DNA from: Blastococcus tunisiensis
GTDB lineage: Bacteria; Actinomycetota; Actinomycetes; Mycobacteriales; Geodermatophilaceae
Reading direction: 5' to 3'
Length of the DNA: 64,000 nucleotides
NCBI RefSeq assembly: GCF_900112815.1
Contig: NZ_FOND01000019.1
Coordinates: 20,967-84,966 of the forward strand
Part shown: one piece after another, positions 17,560 through 26,346 of the stretch
How positions within the stretch are numbered: the stretch's first letter is position 1
How the letters are laid out: the number at the start of each line of letters is the position of its first letter
Program-made: the position numbers and the translations under genes
Notes under the pieces: model-generated
Told to the model about the DNA's origin: nothing
Seen by the model: only the letters and a program-made list of their open reading frames with translations
Databases searched by the model: none

Positions 17560-18924
17560 ATGACGATGAGCATCGGCGGCCTGATTTCCGGGCTCGACAC
17601 GAACACTCTGATCACCCAGCTCCTCCAGGCCGAGGCCGTCCCGCAGGCAGCGCTGAAGACCCGGCTATCGATCGCCACGGCCACGGCCGCGGCGTACCGG
17701 TCGGTCAACACCCGGTTCGACGCCCTGCGCGCCGCCGCGGAGACCATGCTCAAGCCGGAGACCTGGACGGCGGTGAAGGCCACCAGCAGCGCGACCAGCG
17801 TCGCCGCGACCGCCACCGCGGGCGCCCCCGCCGGGTCGCTGACCTTCGACGTGAAGAACACCGCCGCCGCCCACTCGGTGGTGAGCGGCATCAACTGGAC
17901 GGCGACCACCGACCCCTACGGGATGACCTCGCCGATCGAGGTACGGGCCGCCGACGGCACCGTGAAGGGCACGATCACCGTCGGCGGGGACGGCACCCTC
18001 GCCGACGCGGTGAAGGCCATCAACGACAGCGAGTTCGGGCTCAGCGCCACCGCGGTCAAGGTCGCCGACGGGCAGTACCGGCTGCAGGTGACCTCGAAGA
18101 CCTCCGGTGCGGCGGCCTCCTTCGACCTGGGCGACGCCAGCACCTTCGCCGTCGCCACCCAGGGGGTCGACGCCAAGCTCACCGTAGGTAGCGGCACCGG
18201 CGCCTACGACGTGACCTCCTCGACGAACACCTTCGCCGACCTGATGAGCGGGGTGACGATCACCGTCAGCAAGCCCGAGACCGGCGTCACCGTGGAGGTG
18301 GACGCCGACCCCGCTGCGGTCGCAACGAAGATGCAGGCGATGGTCGACGCCGCCAACTATGCGTTGAGCGGGATCAGGGCCAACACCGATCCCGATGGCG
18401 GCGCCGCCTCGACCCTCAAGGGCGACAGCGCCCTGCGCACGCTGGCCGGCCGGGTGCTCGACGCGGTGTCTTTCGCCGTGGGCGATGACGGTTCGCCCGC
18501 GACGATCGGGATCCAGCTCAACAAGGACGGCACGATCGCCTTCGATGCGGCGAAGTTCAGCGCCGCGCTGGCCGACGACCCGGCGCTGGCGCAGCGGCTC
18601 GGCGCCGGCGGATCCGCCGGACCGGGTCCGGACGGCGTCAGCGGCAACACCGACGACGTCGTCCCGGGCGTGGCCCAGCGGCTGCTCGACGTCGCCAAGG
18701 TCGCGTCCGACACGACCATCGGCACGCTCACCCTGCTCGCCCAGGGCCGCGACGACCTGGCGGGTGACATCCAGGACAAGATCGAGGCCTGGGACGTCCG
18801 GCTGGTCGCGCGCAAGGCGGCCCTCACCCGCCAGTTCACCGCCATGGAGACGGCACTGGGCAGCCTGCAGAACCAGTCCTCGTGGCTAGCCGGTCAGATC
18901 AATTCGCTGCCGTCCTGGTCCTGA
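17560..18924 (+). CDS. fliD: Flagellar filament-capping protein FliD (HAP2)
   Basis: A 454-residue FliD that caps the growing filament and helps flagellin fold. The N-terminus MTMSIGGLISGLDTNTLITQ is the family signature. The middle has low-complexity Ala/Thr-rich beta domains (D2/D3). The C-terminal region ends with the heptad-like helix RQFTAMETALGSLQNQSSWL typical of the coiled FliD tail. The ATG at 17560 has AGGGGACGAGA upstream. It stands alone: the usual neighbours fliS, fliC and flgKL are not adjacent. The left side is mobile DNA and the right side the polysaccharide locus, so the motility cluster has probably been split. Confidence 0.9.
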   Translation: MTMSIGGLISGLDTNTLITQLLQAEAVPQAALKTRLSIATATAAAYRSVNTRFDALRAAAETMLKPETWTAVKATSSATSVAATATAGAPAGSLTFDVKNTAAAHSVVSGINWTATTDPYGMTSPIEVRAADGTVKGTITVGGDGTLADAVKAINDSEFGLSATAVKVADGQYRLQVTSKTSGAAASFDLGDASTFAVATQGVDAKLTVGSGTGAYDVTSSTNTFADLMSGVTITVSKPETGVTVEVDADPAAVATKMQAMVDAANYALSGIRANTDPDGGAASTLKGDSALRTLAGRVLDAVSFAVGDDGSPATIGIQLNKDGTIAFDAAKFSAALADDPALAQRLGAGGSAGPGPDGVSGNTDDVVPGVAQRLLDVAKVASDTTIGTLTLLAQGRDDLAGDIQDKIEAWDVRLVARKAALTRQFTAMETALGSLQNQSSWLAGQINSLPSWS

Positions 18925-19085
18925 CCGCCGTCGGTAACGCCCACGAGCGAGTGCTGCCGGCTTCACGGGCTTCTGATGAGGTAGCCCTGCGCCTCGTGCC
19001 GACCGCTGGGGTGATGCCGCTATCTCGGGGTTCCCGTTCCTCAGCGCCGGTCTCGCTGTATGGCCACCGGTAAGCTTGCTAGCTG

Positions 19086-19730
19086 ATGACGTCGGCCGAC
19101 GGCCTCGCTGGGGCGAGCCTCTTGTTCGTATGCACGGGAAACCTGTGCCGGTCCGCTGCGGCCGACCGGATGCTGACCGCCTGGGCCATGCGCAGCGGCC
19201 GTTCGGTCGCCGTCCGCAGCGCAGGCACTCTCGCGCGGCCGGGACGCCCCATCCACCCGAGCACCGCTCGGGCTCTACGGGCTCACGGCGTCTCCGGCGA
19301 CGGCTTCACGTCACACCGCCTGTCCGAGGACGACGTCGACTGGGCCGACTTGGTGCTCACGATGACTGCCGAACACCGCGAGGAGGTTGTGGCCCTCAAC
19401 CCTCGCGCCATGCAGAAGTGCTTCACCGTGCTCGAGGCCGCGGCGCTGTCACGCGCCGTCGTCGAGCAGCAGCTGCGGCTGGCCAGCGGTCGCCGCGGGC
19501 CGGCGGTGGCCGCTGCCTGGCGGGAGACCCGACTGCGGTTCGCCAGGCCCCTGGGGCCGGACTTCGACGTCGTCGATCCCATCGACGAACCGGAGGACCT
19601 CCATGCCGACGTGGTGGATCAGATCGCCGTAGCGCTCGGCTACATCACGCCCTTGCTGGAGGAGGACAGGGAGCAGGGAGCGCCGACCGTGCGCATGCCC
19701 CGCCTGCCTCCCGTGCCGCGGGCCGCCTAG
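19086..19730 (+). CDS. Low-molecular-weight protein-tyrosine phosphatase
   Basis: A 214-residue arsenate-reductase-like LMW phosphatase. The P-loop LFVCTGNLCRSAAADRM near residue 13 has the Cys-x5-Arg catalytic signature, and VVDPIDEP near 160 provides the DP general-acid motif. It is longer than the family norm because of an insert of roughly 45 residues before the DP loop. It is the first of two such phosphatases bracketing the polysaccharide genes and probably acts on the Wzc-type kinase or on envelope proteins. Its stop overlaps the stop of the convergent LCP gene by two bases. Confidence 0.87.
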   Translation: MTSADGLAGASLLFVCTGNLCRSAAADRMLTAWAMRSGRSVAVRSAGTLARPGRPIHPSTARALRAHGVSGDGFTSHRLSEDDVDWADLVLTMTAEHREEVVALNPRAMQKCFTVLEAAALSRAVVEQQLRLASGRRGPAVAAAWRETRLRFARPLGPDFDVVDPIDEPEDLHADVVDQIAVALGYITPLLEEDREQGAPTVRMPRLPPVPRAA

Positions 19731-20809
19731 TTCGGCACGGCGGGCAACGTGTCGAGGCCGAACTCCGCCGCATGGGCCTGCAGGGAGTCGTTGCGTAGGT
19801 AGCCCCAGAGCTCCTCCGCGCGGTCCTGCTGCAGGTACACGACGCTCTGCGCTCCCTCCCGCCCCGTGCCGGCCACCGGCGCGGTCAGGAAGGTGAGCCC
19901 GTCCGGCCGCAGGGACCTGAACTCGTAGGTGAGGTCGAGCAGGGCGGAGGCCGACAGCGTCTCGTCCACGACCATGGCGTCGGTCAGCGCCAGCAGGAAG
20001 GAGTCCAGCGCCCCCATGTCCCTCAGCACGTTCTGCTGCGACAGCGACGTGAACACCGACCGCAGGTACTGCTGCTGACGCTGTACCCGGTCGAAGTCGC
20101 CGCCGGGCAGCCCGTGGCGCTGCCGCACGTACTGCAGCGCCTCCTGCCCGTCGAGGTGGTTCGCGCCGGCCGTGTAGGTGTACGGGCCACTGGTGGTCGT
20201 CTCCGCCACCTCGACGTCGACGCCGCCGAGCGCGTCGGTCATCTGCACGAAGCCGGCGAAGTCGATGGCCGCGTAATGGTCGATACGGACGCCGGTCAGC
20301 GTCTCGACGGTCTCGATCAGCAGGCCCGGCCCGCCGTAGGCGTAGGCCGCGTTGAGCTTCGCCATGCCGACCCCGGGCACCGACACCCAGGAGTCCCGGG
20401 GAAGGCTGACGACCTGCGCGTGGCGCCGTTCCCCGGTGACGCGCACCAGCATCATGACGTCGGACCGGCCGTCGGGAAGCTCCCCGGGCGCCACCTCGGC
20501 CCGGGTGTCGGAGCCCACCACGAGGAAGGTCAGCGGCGCGGCACCCGATGCGGCCTCGGTGGGCGCCGCGGGCCGGGCGGCCTCGTCCAGACCGCCGAAG
20601 GCGTCAGTCCGCTCCAGATTGCCGGCGTAGCGGTTCGTGACGTACCAGCCCGCACCCAGACCGAGCAGCACGAGCACGGCGATGCTCACGGCGAGGGTGA
20701 TCAGCGCCCGAGGGCGTCGGCTCCGGCGGGAAGCGGGGGCCGTGTCGTCGGCGCCCCACCGGTCGGTGTGGCCGGATCCGTCGATCCGTCCCTCTGCATG
20801 CCGGCCCAC
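19727..20809 (-). CDS. LytR-CpsA-Psr (LCP) family cell-wall glycopolymer ligase
   Basis: A 360-residue membrane-anchored protein. A basic cytosolic start leads into a transmembrane segment (LITLAVSIAVLVLLGLGAGW, about residues 38-57). The LCP domain shows FLVVGSDTRAE, GRSDVMMLVRV, VVSLPRDSWVSVPG and YVRQRHGLPGGDFDRVQRQQ, including the conserved Arg and Asp residues. LCP enzymes transfer lipid-linked glycopolymers to peptidoglycan, so this may anchor the polymer made nearby. I start it at GTG 20809, with GGGGGAGG upstream; this leaves a 109-base out-of-frame overlap with the acyltransferase gene. Starting later would remove part of the membrane anchor. Confidence 0.86.
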   Translation of the reverse strand: MGRHAEGRIDGSGHTDRWGADDTAPASRRSRRPRALITLAVSIAVLVLLGLGAGWYVTNRYAGNLERTDAFGGLDEAARPAAPTEAASGAAPLTFLVVGSDTRAEVAPGELPDGRSDVMMLVRVTGERRHAQVVSLPRDSWVSVPGVGMAKLNAAYAYGGPGLLIETVETLTGVRIDHYAAIDFAGFVQMTDALGGVDVEVAETTTSGPYTYTAGANHLDGQEALQYVRQRHGLPGGDFDRVQRQQQYLRSVFTSLSQQNVLRDMGALDSFLLALTDAMVVDETLSASALLDLTYEFRSLRPDGLTFLTAPVAGTGREGAQSVVYLQQDRAEELWGYLRNDSLQAHAAEFGLDTLPAVPN

Positions 20810-22026
20810 GGCCCTCCCCCAGTCTGCGTCGCGCTCGATGTCGTTGCGATGTGGCGCCGCCGTGCGGCGACGGGGGGCGGCGGCGCACCGGACGGGCCGG
20901 CTCCGGAGCCGCCCCCCAAGGGTTCCCGGCGGCGGAGGAACGGCGCCTCGATCCACCGGTAGGACGCCGCCGCCATGGCCACCGACAGCGCCACCTCCAG
21001 AACCTGCTTCGGGAGGGTGAACGGCACCACGTCGGCGGCCGTGACCACCAGGATCACCGGATAGTGCCAGAGGTAGAGGCCGTAGGAGCGCACCCCGACC
21101 CAGCGCAGCCACGGTGCCGTCAGCACCCGCGCGATCCTGCCCTGGCCCGAGAGGTAGGCCGCGCCCACGACCACGGCCGAGGCCACGGCGACGCCGGTCA
21201 GGGCCACCCGGTAGGGCGTGCCGGCCCCGGCGAACGGGAAGACCAGCACCACCGCGGCGAGGAACAGGGCCGCCGGCACGGCGAGCCAGGTGAGCACGGT
21301 CCGCAGCCGGTCGAGGCCGTCCCGCTCCCGCAGCAACACGACGACCACGGCCAGGACGCAGCCGAGCAGCAGGTGGTCGGCCTGGGTGTCCGTCCCGTTG
21401 TAGATCCGAGTCAGCGCTGCCTCGCCGTCGCCGTCGACGGCGAACCGGGCGGCCACCGCTGAGATGCAGCCGAGGCCGGCCACGGCAGCGGCCGCCCAGA
21501 TCCGCCCCGTCGCGCGGAGGACGAGGAGCAGGACGATCGGCCACACCAGGTAGAACTGCTCCTCGACGGCCAGCGACCAGGTGTGGTCCAGCATGCCGAG
21601 CGAACCGCTGCCCTCGAGCGCCCGGACCCAGTTGCCCAGGTGCACCAGGACCATGGGCAGCCCCTCGAGGGTCGCCGGAGCCCGGTCCATGGACGGCCAC
21701 ATCAGTGCGACCACCACGCAGGAGGCCACGACGACGAACCAGGCCGGCAGCAGGCGCAGGGCGCGACGGACGTAGAACCGCCGGAGGATTTCCCAGACGT
21801 TGCCGTGCGACCCGTCGAGCAGCAGGAGGGTGATGAGGAACCCGGAGAGGGAGAAGAAGAGAAAGACCCCCACCTGACCGCCCGGCAGGACAGCCAGCCC
21901 GATGTGCAGGCCGAGCACGAGCAGAACCGCGATGCCCCGCAGACCGTCCAGCGCCGGGACGTACCCCTGGCCGGCCTTCCCCGGGGCCGGAGAGCGGGAT
22001 GCCGAGGGCCGGGTGGTTACGGCCAC
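20701..22026 (-). CDS. Acyltransferase 3 family (OafA-like) membrane protein
   Basis: A 441-residue multispan O-acyltransferase. Conserved features are the N-terminal YVPALDGLRGIAVLLVLGLH with the catalytic-type His, FFSLSGFLIT, RRFYVRRALRLLPAW, and HTWSLAVEEQFYLVWP near residue 150. About ten hydrophobic segments follow. The last 75 residues are Gly/Pro/Ala-rich, not part of the family core, and are encoded where the LCP gene start overlaps. Its likely role is acetylation or another acylation of the exopolysaccharide or peptidoglycan. Confidence 0.87.
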   Translation of the reverse strand: MAVTTRPSASRSPAPGKAGQGYVPALDGLRGIAVLLVLGLHIGLAVLPGGQVGVFLFFSLSGFLITLLLLDGSHGNVWEILRRFYVRRALRLLPAWFVVVASCVVVALMWPSMDRAPATLEGLPMVLVHLGNWVRALEGSGSLGMLDHTWSLAVEEQFYLVWPIVLLLVLRATGRIWAAAAVAGLGCISAVAARFAVDGDGEAALTRIYNGTDTQADHLLLGCVLAVVVVLLRERDGLDRLRTVLTWLAVPAALFLAAVVLVFPFAGAGTPYRVALTGVAVASAVVVGAAYLSGQGRIARVLTAPWLRWVGVRSYGLYLWHYPVILVVTAADVVPFTLPKQVLEVALSVAMAAASYRWIEAPFLRRREPLGGGSGAGPSGAPPPPVAARRRHIATTSSATQTGGGPWAGMQRDGSTDPATPTGGAPTTRPPLPAGADALGR

Positions 22027-22031
22027 GTCGC

Positions 22032-23294
22032 TCAGAGCCGCTCGACCGCGTCACCGCGGAGGACGCCCCGGGTGTCGAGTATCGGGATGCCGTCCAGCAG
22101 CCCGCCGAGGTACTCCTCGTGGGCCTGCAGCAGGACGACGGCATCCGCCTTGCCGGCCGCCGCCACCAGGTCGGGCTCGGCCTTGATGATCCGCAGCGGC
22201 TCGCCGCGGGACGCCGCGTTCCAGTCGGTGACGTAGGGATCGTGGAAGCGGACGTCGGCGCCCATCGCGATCAGCTTCTCGGCCACGGGCACGGCCGGGG
22301 ACTCCCGCTCGTCGGCGATGTCGGCCTTGTAGGTGACGCCGAGCAGCAGCACGGTCGAGCCGCGGACGGCCTTGCCCTCGTCGTTGAGCCGGTCCTGGAT
22401 CCGGCGGGCGACGTAGCCGGGCATGCTCGCGTTGATCTCCTGCGCCAGCTCGACGAAGCGGAACGGGTAGCGCAGCCGCGCCTGGACGGTGTGGGACAGG
22501 TAGTTGGGGTCGATGGGGATGCAGTGCCCGCCGACTCCGGGCCCGGGATAGAACGCCTGGAACCCGAACGGCTTGGTGCGGGCGCACTCGATGACGTTCC
22601 ACAGGTCGATGCCCAGCTCGTGCGAGAAGCGGGCCATCTCGTTGACCAGGGCGATGTTGATGTGCCGGTAGGTGTTCTCCAGGAGCTTGGCCATCTCGGC
22701 CTCCCGGGTGCCCTTCGCCGGCACGACGGTGTCGACGAAGCCGCCGTAGAACTCCGCCGCCCGCTGCGTGCAGGCGGCGGTGACCCCGCCGACCACTTTC
22801 GGAGTGTTCTTGATGCCGAACCGCGTGTTCCCGGGGTCGACCCGCTCCGGCGAGAAGGCCAGGTTCAGCTCACGCCCCACCCGGAGCCCGCCGCCCTCGA
22901 TCAGCGGCTGGAAGAGGTCCTCGGTGGTGCCGGGGTAGGTGGTCGACTCCAGCACGACAAGGGTGCCGGGGCGCAGGTGCTCGCCGAGCAGACGGCCCAC
23001 GGCGGCGACCGCACCCAGGTCCGGAGCGCCGTCCCCGGACAGCGGTGTCGGCACGCAGACGACGACGACCTCGGCGTCGCGGATGCACCCCGGGTCCACG
23101 GTGGGCGTGAAACGGTCGAGCATGGCGGCCACACTGGCGTCCGCCACGTCGTCGACGTGCGAACGGCCGGCCACCAGCCCGGCCACGACGGCCTCGTCAC
23201 GGTCCAGGCCGACGACGCGGTGCCCGGCGGCAGCCATCTCGACGACCAGGGGCAGCCCCACGTACCCCAGGCCGACGACGACGACGTCGCTCAC
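22032..23294 (-). CDS. UDP-N-acetyl-D-hexosamine C6-dehydrogenase (WbpA/WbpO type)
   Basis: A 420-residue nucleotide-sugar dehydrogenase. The N-terminal Rossmann motif is VVVVGLGYVGLPLVVEMAAAG. The catalytic Cys lies in GPGVGGHCIPIDPNYL near residue 260. The HCIPIDP form favours the UDP-GlcNAc/GalNAc dehydrogenases over UDP-glucose dehydrogenase, which has GxCFPKD. The C-terminal domain has LLLGVTYKADIADERESPA. The product would be UDP-HexNAcA. The GTG start overlaps the epimerase stop by four bases. Confidence 0.88.
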   Translation of the reverse strand: MSDVVVVGLGYVGLPLVVEMAAAGHRVVGLDRDEAVVAGLVAGRSHVDDVADASVAAMLDRFTPTVDPGCIRDAEVVVVCVPTPLSGDGAPDLGAVAAVGRLLGEHLRPGTLVVLESTTYPGTTEDLFQPLIEGGGLRVGRELNLAFSPERVDPGNTRFGIKNTPKVVGGVTAACTQRAAEFYGGFVDTVVPAKGTREAEMAKLLENTYRHINIALVNEMARFSHELGIDLWNVIECARTKPFGFQAFYPGPGVGGHCIPIDPNYLSHTVQARLRYPFRFVELAQEINASMPGYVARRIQDRLNDEGKAVRGSTVLLLGVTYKADIADERESPAVPVAEKLIAMGADVRFHDPYVTDWNAASRGEPLRIIKAEPDLVAAAGKADAVVLLQAHEEYLGGLLDGIPILDTRGVLRGDAVERL

Positions 23295-24232
23295 CGGGCC
23301 ACCCCCGCACAGAACCACGACACCGTCCGCTCCAGGCCGACCCGCAGCTCCGTGGGTACCACGCCGGGGAAGAGCGCCCGGAGGGCGGCGTTGTCCGCCT
23401 GCGAGTGCGGCACGTCGCCGGCCCGGACTGGTCCGTGCTTCAGGGTCGCCGGGCGGCCGGTCACCTCCTCGACCAGCCCGACCAGTTCCAGCAGTGTGGT
23501 GCGGGACCCGAAGGCGAGGTTGACCGGCTCGGGTGAGACCACCCGGCGCACCACCGCGTCCAGCAAGATGTCGCAGACCGTGCCGACGTAGGTGAAGTCG
23601 CGGGACTGCGTCCCTGTGCCGTTGACCGTCAGCGGGCGGCCGGCCAGGACGGCGTCGACGAAAGCCGGGATGACGGCCGCGTACGCATGCCCTGCCGCCT
23701 GGCCCGGTCCGTACACGTTGAAGAAACGGAACGGCAGGGTGTCGAGCCCGAAGGAGGACTGGTAGGCCAGGAGGTACTGCTCCGTGGCCAGCTTGCTGAC
23801 CGCGTACGGACTGAGCGGGCGCACCCACTCGCGCTCGTGCTTCGGCAGTGCCGGGTTCGCCCCGTAGACGGAGCTCGACGACGCGGCCGTGACGTAGGAC
23901 ACCCCGTGCGCACGGCACGCCTCGAGGAGCAGGAGCGTGCCGGTGGCGTTGGCCGCGTGCGAGGCCACCGGGTTGGCGATCGAGCGCGGCACGCTCGGGA
24001 TCGCCGCGAGGTGCACGACCGCGTCGATGTTCCGCAGCGCCCGGTCCAGCACATCGGGGTGGAGCAGCGATCCCTCTACGATCTCGACGTCCACGCCGTC
24101 GAGATTGCGGAGCGATCCGGTCGAGAAGTCGTCCAGGACGCGGACCGCGCCCACTGCGTCACTGGCCAGCGCGGCCACCGCCAGGTTGGAGCCGATGAAG
24201 CCGGCGCCACCGGTGATCAGCAAGCGTGTCAA
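23291..24232 (-). CDS. NAD-dependent sugar epimerase (UDP-HexNAcA/HexNAc 4-epimerase-like)
   Basis: A 313-residue extended SDR. The NAD motif is LLITGGAGFIGSNLA at the start. The catalytic triad is in SSSSVYGANP and SPYAVSKLATEQYL (Tyr-x3-Lys). RFFNVYGPGQ and GTGTQSRDFTYV are typical of GalE/WbpP-like enzymes. Sitting directly upstream of the UDP-HexNAc dehydrogenase, it probably epimerises the same sugar, for example GlcNAcA to GalNAcA. Substrate is inferred from context only. It is divergent from asnB. Confidence 0.85.
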   Translation of the reverse strand: MTRLLITGGAGFIGSNLAVAALASDAVGAVRVLDDFSTGSLRNLDGVDVEIVEGSLLHPDVLDRALRNIDAVVHLAAIPSVPRSIANPVASHAANATGTLLLLEACRAHGVSYVTAASSSSVYGANPALPKHEREWVRPLSPYAVSKLATEQYLLAYQSSFGLDTLPFRFFNVYGPGQAAGHAYAAVIPAFVDAVLAGRPLTVNGTGTQSRDFTYVGTVCDILLDAVVRRVVSPEPVNLAFGSRTTLLELVGLVEEVTGRPATLKHGPVRAGDVPHSQADNAALRALFPGVVPTELRVGLERTVSWFCAGVAR

Positions 24233-24370
24233 GAGGTCCCCCTCGCCGGCCCCCGTGGCGGCCCTGTGTCAAGGTCGCGACTCTACGTGTCCTCGCAACC
24301 CGCCTGGGTGACGAAAGCGGCGGCTGGGGCCAGTGGTACCGACCGGTTCTCTTGGACCTCCGACCCTGGC

Positions 24371-24376
24371 TACGAT
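24371..24376 (+). promoter_or_regulatory. Possible -10 box giving a near-leaderless asnB transcript
   Basis: TACGAT lies nine bases before the asnB ATG, fitting the actinobacterial TANNNT -10 pattern. Transcription would start at or within a few bases of the ATG. No Shine-Dalgarno sequence is visible before that ATG, which agrees with leaderless translation. A -35 box is not clear. Confidence 0.4.
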
Positions 24377-24385
24377 CGGGCTCTC

Positions 24386-26323
24386 ATGTGTGGGATCACC
24401 GGCCTCGCCGGGGCGGGCGCGGCCGGTGACCGCGCCGTCGTCCGCGACCTCGTGCGTCGGGCCTCGGCGGCGATCGCGCACCGCGGTCCCGACGGACAGG
24501 GCGAGTGGGTGCCGGCCGAGGACCCCGTCGCCCTGGGGCACCGCCGGCTGGCGGTCATCGACCTCAGCGACGCGGCGGCACAGCCGATGCTCGACCCCTC
24601 AGGACGCGCCGTGGTCACCTTCAACGGGGAGATCTACAACTTCCGGGAGCTGCGCGCCGCGCTCGAAGCCCGCGGGCACGTGTTCCGGACCAGATCGGAC
24701 ACCGAGGTGCTGCTGACCGGGTGCCGGGAGTGGGGAGCTGCCGGCGTGGCCGGCCGCGCCGTGGGCATGTTCGCCTTCGCCTACGTCGACCTCGACGCCG
24801 GTCTGCTGTGGCTCGTCCGGGACCGGTTCGGCGAGAAGCCGCTCTACTGGTACTGCGCCGAGGGCACGCTCGCCTTCGCCAGCGAGCTGAAGGCACTGGT
24901 GGACATGCCGGCCTTCCCCCGTGCAGTCGACCCGGCGGCCGTCGCCGACGTCGTCGCCCGCGGCTGCGTCTCGCAGCAGCGGACGATCTACCAGGGGGTG
25001 CACCAGGTCCCGCCCGGCTCCGCGCTCGGTTTCCACCTGTCGCCCTCCATGGCCGCCGAGGCGGGGACCAGGGTCACGTACTGGGACGCCGCAGCCGAGG
25101 CTCGCGAGGCGATGGGGCGGCCCTTTCCCGGCAGTCTCCAGGACGCCGTGGCGGCGGTCCACGCCGAACTCGACCGCAGCGTCCGCACCGCCAGCGTGAG
25201 CGACGTGCCGGTGGGAGCGTTTCTCTCCGGCGGCGTCGACTCCTCGCTGGTGACCGCCAGCATGCAGGCTCAGGCCGGCGCCTCGGTGAAGTCGTTCACC
25301 ATCGGCTTCGAGGACGCCCGCCTCGACGAGACCCGCCACGCCTACGAGGTCGCGCGCGCCCTGGGCACCGAGCACACGACCTGGACCCTAGGCACCGCGG
25401 ACGTCCTCTCCGTCGTGCCCACCCTGGCCGGCATGTACGACGAGCCCTTCGGCGACTCCTCCCAGGTCGCCACGCACCTGGTCGCCCGGCTGGCCCGCGA
25501 GCACGTCACCGTCGCCCTGTCCGGCGACGGCGGCGACGAGTTGTTCGCCGGCTATAACCGGCACACCCTGGCACCGAGGCTGAGCAGGCGCCTGAGCCGC
25601 ATCCCGAGACCGGCTCGCACGCTGGCCGCCCGAGCGCTCCTGCGCACGCATCCCGACTGGTGGGATGCGTTCCCCCGCCCCGGCGCGCACCGCAGCCCCA
25701 CCGGAGCGCTGGGCGCCCGCATGCAGAAGGTCGCTTCCGTCCTGGACTTCCGGGACCCCGACGACCTCTACGGGCGGCTCACGGCAGCCGCGTCCCACGC
25801 TGCGCTGCTGGCCACGCCGGCCACGTCCACTCCCCCGCTCGCCGGGGACCTCCCCCTGACCGCCGCCATCATGCTGGCCGACGTCCAGGGCTACCTGCGC
25901 GACGACATCCTGGTGAAGGTCGACCGGGCGGCGATGGCGACGTCGCTCGAGACGCGCGTGCCGCTGCTCGACCCCGCCGTCTACCGCCTGGCCTGGTCAC
26001 TGCCGGAGCACTACAAGGTGCAGGGTTCCCGCGGCAAGCTGGTGCTGCGGGCGCTGCTCTCCGAGTACCTGGACCCCGCTCTCTTCGAGCGGCCCAAGAT
26101 GGGCTTCGCCATGCCCGTCGCCGAGTGGCTGCGCGGCCCCCTGCGGACCTGGGCCGAGGACCTCCTGAGCCCTCCGGCGCTGGCGGAGTCCGGATGGCTG
26201 GACGCGGCTGCCGTGCGGTCACTGTGGACCGCTCACCTCACCCGCCGGGCCGACCACGCGCACGCCCTCTGGAACGTGCTCATGCTGCAGGCCTGGCTCG
26301 GCCGGTGGGGCTGGGCTGGCTGA
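24386..26323 (+). CDS. asnB: Asparagine synthase (glutamine-hydrolysing), AsnB type
   Basis: A 645-residue class II amidotransferase. The start MCGITGLAG exposes the catalytic Cys after Met removal, and AIAHRGPDGQGEW and VTFNGEIYNF complete the glutaminase site. The synthetase domain has GAFLSGGVDSSLVT (PP-loop) near residue 280, LSGDGGDELFAGY near 380 and LVKVDRAAMATSLETRVP near 515. Inside polysaccharide clusters such enzymes often amidate uronic acids, as does WbpS, and here the neighbours make a HexNAc uronic acid. A role in free asparagine synthesis cannot be excluded. It is convergent with the methyltransferase gene. Confidence 0.9.
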   Translation: MCGITGLAGAGAAGDRAVVRDLVRRASAAIAHRGPDGQGEWVPAEDPVALGHRRLAVIDLSDAAAQPMLDPSGRAVVTFNGEIYNFRELRAALEARGHVFRTRSDTEVLLTGCREWGAAGVAGRAVGMFAFAYVDLDAGLLWLVRDRFGEKPLYWYCAEGTLAFASELKALVDMPAFPRAVDPAAVADVVARGCVSQQRTIYQGVHQVPPGSALGFHLSPSMAAEAGTRVTYWDAAAEAREAMGRPFPGSLQDAVAAVHAELDRSVRTASVSDVPVGAFLSGGVDSSLVTASMQAQAGASVKSFTIGFEDARLDETRHAYEVARALGTEHTTWTLGTADVLSVVPTLAGMYDEPFGDSSQVATHLVARLAREHVTVALSGDGGDELFAGYNRHTLAPRLSRRLSRIPRPARTLAARALLRTHPDWWDAFPRPGAHRSPTGALGARMQKVASVLDFRDPDDLYGRLTAAASHAALLATPATSTPPLAGDLPLTAAIMLADVQGYLRDDILVKVDRAAMATSLETRVPLLDPAVYRLAWSLPEHYKVQGSRGKLVLRALLSEYLDPALFERPKMGFAMPVAEWLRGPLRTWAEDLLSPPALAESGWLDAAAVRSLWTAHLTRRADHAHALWNVLMLQAWLGRWGWAG

Positions 26324-26346
26324 GCAGGCGATATTCCGATCCTTGG

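Noticed and set aside
19727..22144. A single 805-codon minus-strand frame suggesting an acyltransferase-LCP fusion
   Set aside because: The part upstream of 20809 is a Pro/Arg-rich shadow of the acyltransferase frame; the two real genes are in different frames.
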